From Biscogniauxia marginata (taxonomy: Eukaryota > Ascomycota > Sordariomycetes > Xylariales > Xylariaceae), in contig MU404145.1 of the NCBI GenBank assembly GCA_022695795.1, positions 1 to 64,000 of the forward strand: 64,000 nt of DNA, in the 5' to 3' direction. The stretch's first letter is position 1. Each line of letters opens with the position of its first letter. Under the pieces are notes generated by a model. The model was not told the DNA's origin, did not search any database, and saw only the letters and a list, made by a program, of their open reading frames with translations. Below, piece after piece: positions 57,632 through 64,000 of this stretch. The position numbers were made by a program, and so were the translations under genes.

Positions 57632-59976
57632 ATGGCTGAGCAGTATTCTGGGGGAGAGGGTGGCAATAAGCCTACCAAATACCCCGCTGACCTGGACGTC
57701 CTTGCCACGATGATGGTAAGTATTGTCGAGCTCTCCTCTACTTTACGTCCAGGTAGTCGTTCAACTGTATTTATAGCCCTATGAAATAAAGTTCTGGTCC
57801 GTCACTAACTATTTTTACTTTGAGCAGGATGATCTTGGGCTTGCACGCGTTGAAGCGCTGGCTCGTGATGACAACGACGGGCTTGTCGAGAAAGGTCGGA
57901 GCCGCTCCAGGACTCCCATCTTACAGCATGTAGACACTTCTAATGAACTTGCCCAGAAGTACATTGGTAAGTTATTGCTTCTGATATGCAATACCCGTTT
58001 GCATGTCGACTCCTCATACTAATCCGATGAGCTAGATGCAATTGATAAGGGCGACTTTAAGGATGATGACTACCGAGAGGTCCAGCACCTCGATCCCCTT
58101 GATGGTGGAAATGCGCATCGCCTCAACAGACACCGCCACGGACGAGAAGACCACCATCCTAGCCACGAAACTGGGGGCTCTATGCGCCGTTTCCCAAAAT
58201 ATGATCCGTTGTACGTGCAACATGTCTAGACTTGGAGGACATTATTGAAGCTAATTACACAGCCATCCCGGCAATAATAGGAAGACTCATCATCCTCAGC
58301 ATGCTGCAAAGTACGAGGAACCTTGTCCTGACGTGTCATCTCTCGGTGGCGTTATTCCTCCGGGCGGAAAGGTCAAGCGTTGGGAACCTGACCAACACAA
58401 ACCTGTGATGCCCAACGAGCCTAGCCAAGGACGAGGTATGCCAGCTGGGGGCCAGAATCGTAAACCTTACATGCCCGATACAACTGCTACATCTTCCTAT
58501 ACACCTCCTCACCAACTGGTTGTGCCAAAGAAAAAGCCGCAACAGCCGCAAGGTCACGGTCCTAAAGCCATTGGTCTAGAGAATACTAGCACAGGCGCAC
58601 AAGGCACAACGACTTCTCATTCAGATATACGTGGAACGGCCTGGGAATCTGGATTTGAAGCTCTTGCACACAAGATTCAAAGTGCTTCGACCAATGCTCC
58701 CGAGCAAAAGCAGGAAGGCCCAAAACGCACGACCACTTCGCTAATCGATGCCGATGAGTCCCTAATCGAGTTCAATAACAGTCAACGTAGATCTCATCTT
58801 GAAGACTTGGTTGGCCTCCAATACCACGTTTCAGCAACAAGCACGCCTGAAAGTCGTGATAAGCAGGTTTCTACCCAACCAAAAGGAGATCGAAAGAAGC
58901 TTGCTTCCCCATATTCTGACGTTTGTCCGAATATCACGTCCATCGATACGTTTCCCACCGGAAAGGATTTTTCAGAAGAGTCCTTGAGTATTCTTTCTTG
59001 CATCACAACTGAAGAATACCGTGACATGATATCTACATGTGTGGAATTGGTAACAGCGCTCGGCACGAATGTACCTGGACCTGTAAACGAGCCTGCAATC
59101 AAATTTGCCGCTGCACAAATAGCATCGTTGCACCTAGGGCAAGATTCCAAATTCAGAACCCTGCCCGATAGCGAGAAGAACAAGACAATCGCAATCGTGT
59201 ATAGAAACATCCTTGATGGGATGTCAGGCGCAACAACTCGGTTGCCTCAGGATATCCTAGACTTGAGATCGTCTGCGACCTCCTGTCCTACGGAGATCTA
59301 CAAATTCAATACAATCATCGCACAATATATTCGTAGACAAGAGATTGTCGACCGAGAAAAAAGGTTGGCTCAGCCATCACCTTACAGCTCGGACATTTTC
59401 CGAAAGTATGCCGTGAGCAATGACAAGTTTCTCTACGGAAGCGAGGAGCAGGTCGATTCTCCTAATCCACAGCACACTACAGCTTCTTCCAAGTTGCAGC
59501 CTGGACTGTCCAAAGACAGTGGAATGGCTGGTTCGATTCAAGACTCATTTCCGGAGGACCCGTGGAACCTCCCAGTGTCACAGCCAAGCCCTTGTTATTC
59601 CCAGCTTTCACCTGGGCAACAGCAGTCAAAGGAATACATCACAAGCAACCTCCTGACGGCTACCCAACCGCCGCAGACAGCTTCTCATGTCCCACGTGTC
59701 ATTACTCAACCCGCCCAGAGCAGTACTGATCGGAAGGGACTAGCAGCATCCCGCTGGAGTGATCTGGATTCATCACCCTCAGAAAATGCTCAGGCTTCCG
59801 GTCACCTTCGCCAATCTGAGGACTATGTTTCTGATGATAAAACGGCGGGACAATTAATACCTTACTTAGCATCATCTCACCAACAGTCAGACTCGAACGA
59901 GTCGACCAGGAGTACGGTGTCGCGCCTAGCAAAGGACCTAGCATTGCTTCGGATGAATGACCGCCGTCGTTCATAA
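57632..59976 (+). CDS. Large, mostly disordered protein of unknown function, 703 aa
   Basis: Four exons: 57632-57715, 57828-57966, 58036-58210, 58263-59976. All junctions are in phase, with MAEQYSGGEGGNKPTKYPAD at the start. Residues 28-75 are charged, with an RSRSRTP element suggestive of SR-type phosphorylation. About 110-330 is proline, glutamine and serine rich. A helical, folded-looking segment occurs near residues 350-460 (LSILSCITTEEYRDMISTCV; AIKFAAAQIASLHLG; FNTIIAQYIRRQEIVDREKR), suggesting one small domain. The tail is again low-complexity, ending in a basic RMNDRRRS. The helical segment loosely resembles MIF4G-type helices seen in other fungal proteins, but this is a guess. No family assigned. 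Confidence 0.75.
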
Positions 59977-61733
59977 TTTGCCTTGCCTCGTTTTGTGCCA
60001 CAGCTGAAGTGTGGGAGTCGGTAGTCAGATTCCCCACAAAGCAAATGATCTGGCTTGGTTGGCTGGCTTGAGCGAAATGGATGGTTTACTTAATTGCAAG
60101 AGGCGGTATGATTCTGCGGATGTGGGTGACGGTGATAGACCTACGGTTCACTGGATTGGATTCCGAGCGGGAAGAGAGTCGATCTTTGGGCGCCTGTAAC
60201 TCAAGGTCGCTAATAGCATGTTCGGACAAAAGGTTGCAGGAAAAGCATGACTGAATCGTTGATTGGGGGGGGGGCGGAGGAAAGACGCCAAGAGTCCACT
60301 CGGCGTAGCAATAAAGGATGCACGGAAGGTTATCATGTCGCCGGGGGACGGTTCCGGGCATGTCTGTATGGATTCAGATTTGGGATTTATGTATGTATGT
60401 CGGAGTAAAATGCAGGTTGAGCGCAACCAGCACAGCCTTTTCACCTTGATTCGACCGAAGCAGGGATTTCGTTGGAGGGGAGGTCTTATACATACAGACC
60501 TATGAGATGTGCTCCTTAGGGACAATACGTGTAAAGCTCAGGGATGATGCTCCGTACATACACTACGCATGTATGTAAGGTAATTATATCACTCTAGCTT
60601 ACCTAACCTTTTATAGGCTGTGTTGTTGTAGGCTTGACCGCTAGATTCCTATTCCAGGAGGTACCCAGTTGATGTTGGTAAGCTAGAGTGAGACTGTATG
60701 TAGGTACATACATATTAAGTAGGTGAGCCAAGGTACCTAGGTCGGCACTACATGTACCTAGGCACTGTAGTAGAGGTAATGGGCAATATACCTACAATGT
60801 AGGTAGTTAAAGATGGCCCGATTCATACCTATATAGTCTTAGGTACATAATACAAAAGGCTTTAAGCAATAAAGAGGTTAATCATAAGTAGGTACCTATT
60901 GATTTCACCTATACAGTCTTGTATTGTAACATACATATAGTAGTTTATATGGAAAAGAGAAATAATAAACTTGTAGTACCTATACCTTGACTCGGACGTC
61001 GGCAGTGCTTTGAGTGGTTGATGATGACAAGGTGTGTACCTACATATGTATAATGAAATACTAAAAGGATGGTTTGCATTTGCATTGACTGATTGATTTG
61101 ATTGATTTCTTTTTTTTGATCTCTGTCGGGTGGGCCACGGGGACGGGGACGGAGACCGGGAGGAGGGAGGGAGGGAAGGGGGGGCAAGAGACGGTGCCCC
61201 ATATTTAATGAGTCGGGTTGACCAACGACGAGTCTTTCTGACGCTGGTTGCTGCTCTGGTCGCTATTTGGCTTGGGCTGGCACTGGGGAATCCACAAATC
61301 CACTTCCACCACATGCGCTTCTGCGCTGCCTCTCTCCCTCCTCCATCCCAATCAGCTCGCCTCTGCTGGGGGTTTTTCTTCTGTTTCTGCCCTGTCAGTG
61401 CACGGCCGGTCTTTTAGTCGTCCTACTAAAACCTCAGGGAGGAAAAAGAACGACAGCATTCTTCCTTCACTCCCCTCCTCCCCCGACTCTTCCTCCTGGC
61501 TATCTTTTGCTCTCATCCTCCCACACCGGCCGACCGAACGAACGAACGAACGACCGACCGAGCAAACACGTCAAAAGCCCCGGGGGTAATCATCTCGGCA
61601 CCGTCACAACCCTACCAAGTGCCAAGTGCATACATAACTAATCACCGTCCCCGGCCCGCATGATCAATCATCTGCGTAATCACCCAGACCCAGACATCAA
61701 CAAAAACCCTCAACCCCGGCATTCAGCATCACT
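59977..61733. other. Spacer with dense TAGGTACCTA motifs
   Basis: No gene. 60540-60910 contains about ten copies of ACCTA/TAGGT words, many as TAGGTACCTA or ACCTAGGT. 61130-61190 is a G-rich purine tract and 61525-61560 holds GAAC/GACC tetranucleotide repeats, probably in the next gene's leader. Confidence 0.45.
60690..60900. repeat. Cluster of TAGGTACCTA-type palindromic words
   Basis: Words such as GTAGGTACATAC, AAGGTACCTAGGTCG, CATGTACCTAGGCA and TAGGTACCTATTG occur repeatedly in about 210 bp. The same words recur in most other spacers of this window. Confidence 0.6.
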
Positions 61734-62782
61734 ATGAACGTTCTCCTGCCGCCGCAGCCATCCTTCTTCCCTCACCAGCACGAACCGAACCGACGATCGC
61801 CCACCCGCTCAAGTATGTTTGTCTCCTTGTCTTGCCATGTAACCTCGGCTGTCTACGCACCAGCTAGGCAACACCCGAGCGACGACCTTGCACAACAAAA
61901 ACGGATGGGGTTGCAAGCTGACCATCTCTCTTAATTGCAGTGTCTCCTTTTCACAATGCGATGCCCGCCAGCCGGAAGCGGAAAGCCGACGATGACGGCG
62001 ATGAGATGTCCGTTTCGCCTCTGAGCTCCCCTGCTGCCCAGTCCCGCCAACTGGCCCGGCCGTCGAAAAAAGTCCGGTCGAATGAAGTCGCCGGCCGTCC
62101 TTTGACTCTGCCTCGCCTGCTTGAGACTCTCGATTCCACCCAGTTGAGAATGGTCCTGCAGACCATCTGCGAACGCCAACCCGAGATTGGAGAGGAGGTC
62201 GTCAAGAGTGCGCCGAGACCCTCGGTCGAATGCGCACTGCAGGTCCTGAAGGAATACCAAGACAAGCTGCGAGAGGCTTTCCCCTATGGCGAATCGAGCT
62301 CCGACTATACTTACTATCGAGTCAAGCAGCCTCTGGTCGCTTTTCTCGACGCCCTCACCGACTTCACCACGCAATATCTCCCGCCGAACGAGACGCAGGC
62401 CACCCTTTCGTTACAATTCCTGGATGGTGCCACCAAGTTTATTCACAGCTTACCCGACTGGGAGAGCCAGAATTATCGGTATCACAAAGAGAATGCCTTC
62501 GACGAGATCTCGAAAGCCTGGGCTCTAGTCATTAATGAGGCTTCCAAGAGAGGAGCTGGATTTATCCTGCACACGGGCGGTTGGGACCAAATATTAGCCA
62601 AACACAACCAACAGTCGGGCGGTCGTTTGGGAGCAGCCATGGCAGCTATGGCTACGAATGTCGGTTGGGTTGGTGGCCCACCCAACAACGCGGCATCGGG
62701 TGCCTCTGCGAACCAGAGCTCCATCCTAGACCAGCTGATGGCTGGCAACTATGGCTCTCCCGTTCGAGTCGGACCGTGGTAG
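61734..62782 (+). CDS. STS1: Sts1/Cut8, tethering factor for nuclear proteasome
   Basis: Anchors 26S proteasomes at the nuclear envelope and supports nuclear protein breakdown during mitosis. Two exons, 61734-61812 and 61941-62782, 306 aa. The short first exon encodes MNVLLPPQPSFFPHQHEPNR; the intron (128 bp) falls inside a Met codon (A/TG), so the second exon alone would begin at SPFHNAMPASRKRK. A basic NLS (SRKRKADDDGDE; RPSKKVRSNE) precedes the Cut8 helical domain (residues about 75-250): LPRLLETLDSTQLRMVLQTI, CERQPEIGEEV, YEYLS-like YRVKQPLVAFLDALTDFTTQ, FLDGATKFIHSLPDW and KENAFDEISKAWALVINEA. The length (about 300) fits fungal Sts1. Normal composition. Confidence 0.92.
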
Positions 62783-64000
62783 GCCGCGTCCGGCAAGTAC
62801 TCGAGAAGGAGGAGATAGATAGAGCGGCGCTGGTGTGCCCGGAGGAGGACAAGCATAACCCAAACGACTGCATGATATCGACTCAACATCGAGCAAAAAA
62901 GCATGGCGATGGAGCTAGCATCGACGTAGAGGGAGGAGGACGCATTTTGCATCTCACATTACAACATACACCGCCTCACGACGAAGTTACGACATTATTC
63001 TTCTTCATCCACTGGCATAGGAAATGGAGCATAGATCTGGCTTATTCTCTCGGGGGGTTACCTGGCTGATATTCTTGTTTGCTCGGCGTTTGCTTTTTGT
63101 TGCCATTTTTTCCTTCATGTTTCTCCTCACCCATTCGGGCGGTGATGGTGGCGATGGGCGGTGGTATTCTGACTTCTCGCCTCTGATATCCCACGACACG
63201 AAAAATTATCCCGCCCATCTACACCTTTTTCTCTCATGCCCACGTTCCCTTCTGTGAAAGCTTTTTGTGCTGTGGCTGTGATTGATTGTTGGATGAGAGC
63301 TGTAACAGGGGGGGGATTTGGGGGCAGGTGAGGAAGAGGATTTTTACTACCGGTTGGACTGGATGAACTGAACTTGTTGGTCGTCTAGACATGTAATCCG
63401 AGTTGTCTGCCTGTCTCGAGGTAGAACTGGAAGTGCCCCAAGAGTGCCGGGAAGGAAACAAGGGAAAGAAAAGATATGTAGGAGGAGGTCCGCTGCTAGG
63501 TTAACTTCTCCTGTACATACACAAATGCAAAAAGCGCAGACATCACATGACATCACGCAACGCAACCTTGGTAGTGATGGGCATCCTTTTCTTTTATTCT
63601 CTTCTCGGTTGGGGTTTTCTCTCTCACGGATACAAGGTGGATAGGTTGGTTGGATTAGGTAGGATAGTAGGCAGGCTGACAAGGTAGATAAGGCGGGATG
63701 GATGGGAATCCTGGTTTTTTTTTTTTTACATAAGAATAATTACGAGGCATTTCGAGTCCAGACAGACAGACAGACAGACAGACAAACAAGATGGGGAAAT
63801 GAATGGTGATCGTTGCTGGCGATATGACCCTTCTTCCCCTTTCCTTTCTTTTTCCGGGAGAGGGGGGGGGGAAGAAGTTGGGTCTTTCTGGGTTGAAGTG
63901 AAGAGGCATTGATTTAGGAAGCGGTGATGGACGGGAAGGTAAGCTTTGGGAATACCACGAAGTTTGATACCCATGGTCATGGCAGGTGGGTAGGTAGGTA
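62783..64000. other. Right end, no gene recognised
   Basis: The first part (62783-63060) looks like the 3' region of STS1. A CAGA tetranucleotide repeat lies at 63757-63785 and a G-run near 63861-63872. No frame with content. Confidence 0.45.

Overview
The window comes from a filamentous ascomycete (Pezizomycotina, most likely a Sordariomycete). Genes have short introns (about 55-205 bp) with GTRNGT donors and NAG acceptors. Products include fungal HET and NACHT proteins, a FluG-like fusion, Sts1/Cut8 and Ups2. A sharply bounded AT-rich block of about 20 kb carries the signature of repeat-induced point mutation (RIP): TpA excess, with CAA/CAG/TGG codons converted to stops in otherwise collinear transposon frames.

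Layout. 1-1562: no gene seen; an odd poly-C tract lies near the start. 1563-3287 (-): an intact seven-exon secreted GH28 exo-polygalacturonase. About 3766-23740: the RIP block. It holds a lone LTR (3975-4406), a hairpin MITE (5618-6055), and a Ty3/Gypsy chromovirus (7099-22540, TSD GTTAT). A second related chromovirus (9434-16905, TSD ATAAT) is nested inside that element, and so is a lone LTR (20049-20575). A second MITE (23088-23484) lies beyond it. The chromoviruses carry a damaged but unshifted antisense reading frame between the chromodomain and the 3' LTR. Their LTRs share one 3' half but have unrelated 5' (U3) halves.

24035-28558: a convergent pair made of a HET-domain protein and a NACHT (NLR-like) protein, both families tied to non-self recognition, directly at the edge of the RIP block. 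29677-34483: a class I methyltransferase and a FluG-like amidohydrolase/glutamine-synthetase fusion, the latter with a 39-bp near-perfect palindrome upstream.

34895-62782: mostly conserved housekeeping genes. They are Nop13-like (-), a uridine-kinase-like P-loop protein (-), a 143-aa unknown (+), Ups2-like lipid transfer protein (-), methionine aminopeptidase 2 (-), Rae1/Gle2 (-), a 464-aa unknown (-), gamma-tubulin (+), an 87-aa disordered protein downstream of paired CRE sites (+), a 703-aa unknown (+), and Sts1/Cut8 (+). The spacers between them are long (0.3-3.3 kb) and rich in the motif ACCTAGGTA/TAGGTACCTA. 62783-64000 shows no gene.

Gene models were built by hand from reading frames, splice signals and remembered family motifs. 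No database search or computation was run. The most unusual material is in the chromovirus nest (antisense frame, exchanged U3 modules, extra domain between gag and protease) and in the HET/NACHT pair beside it.
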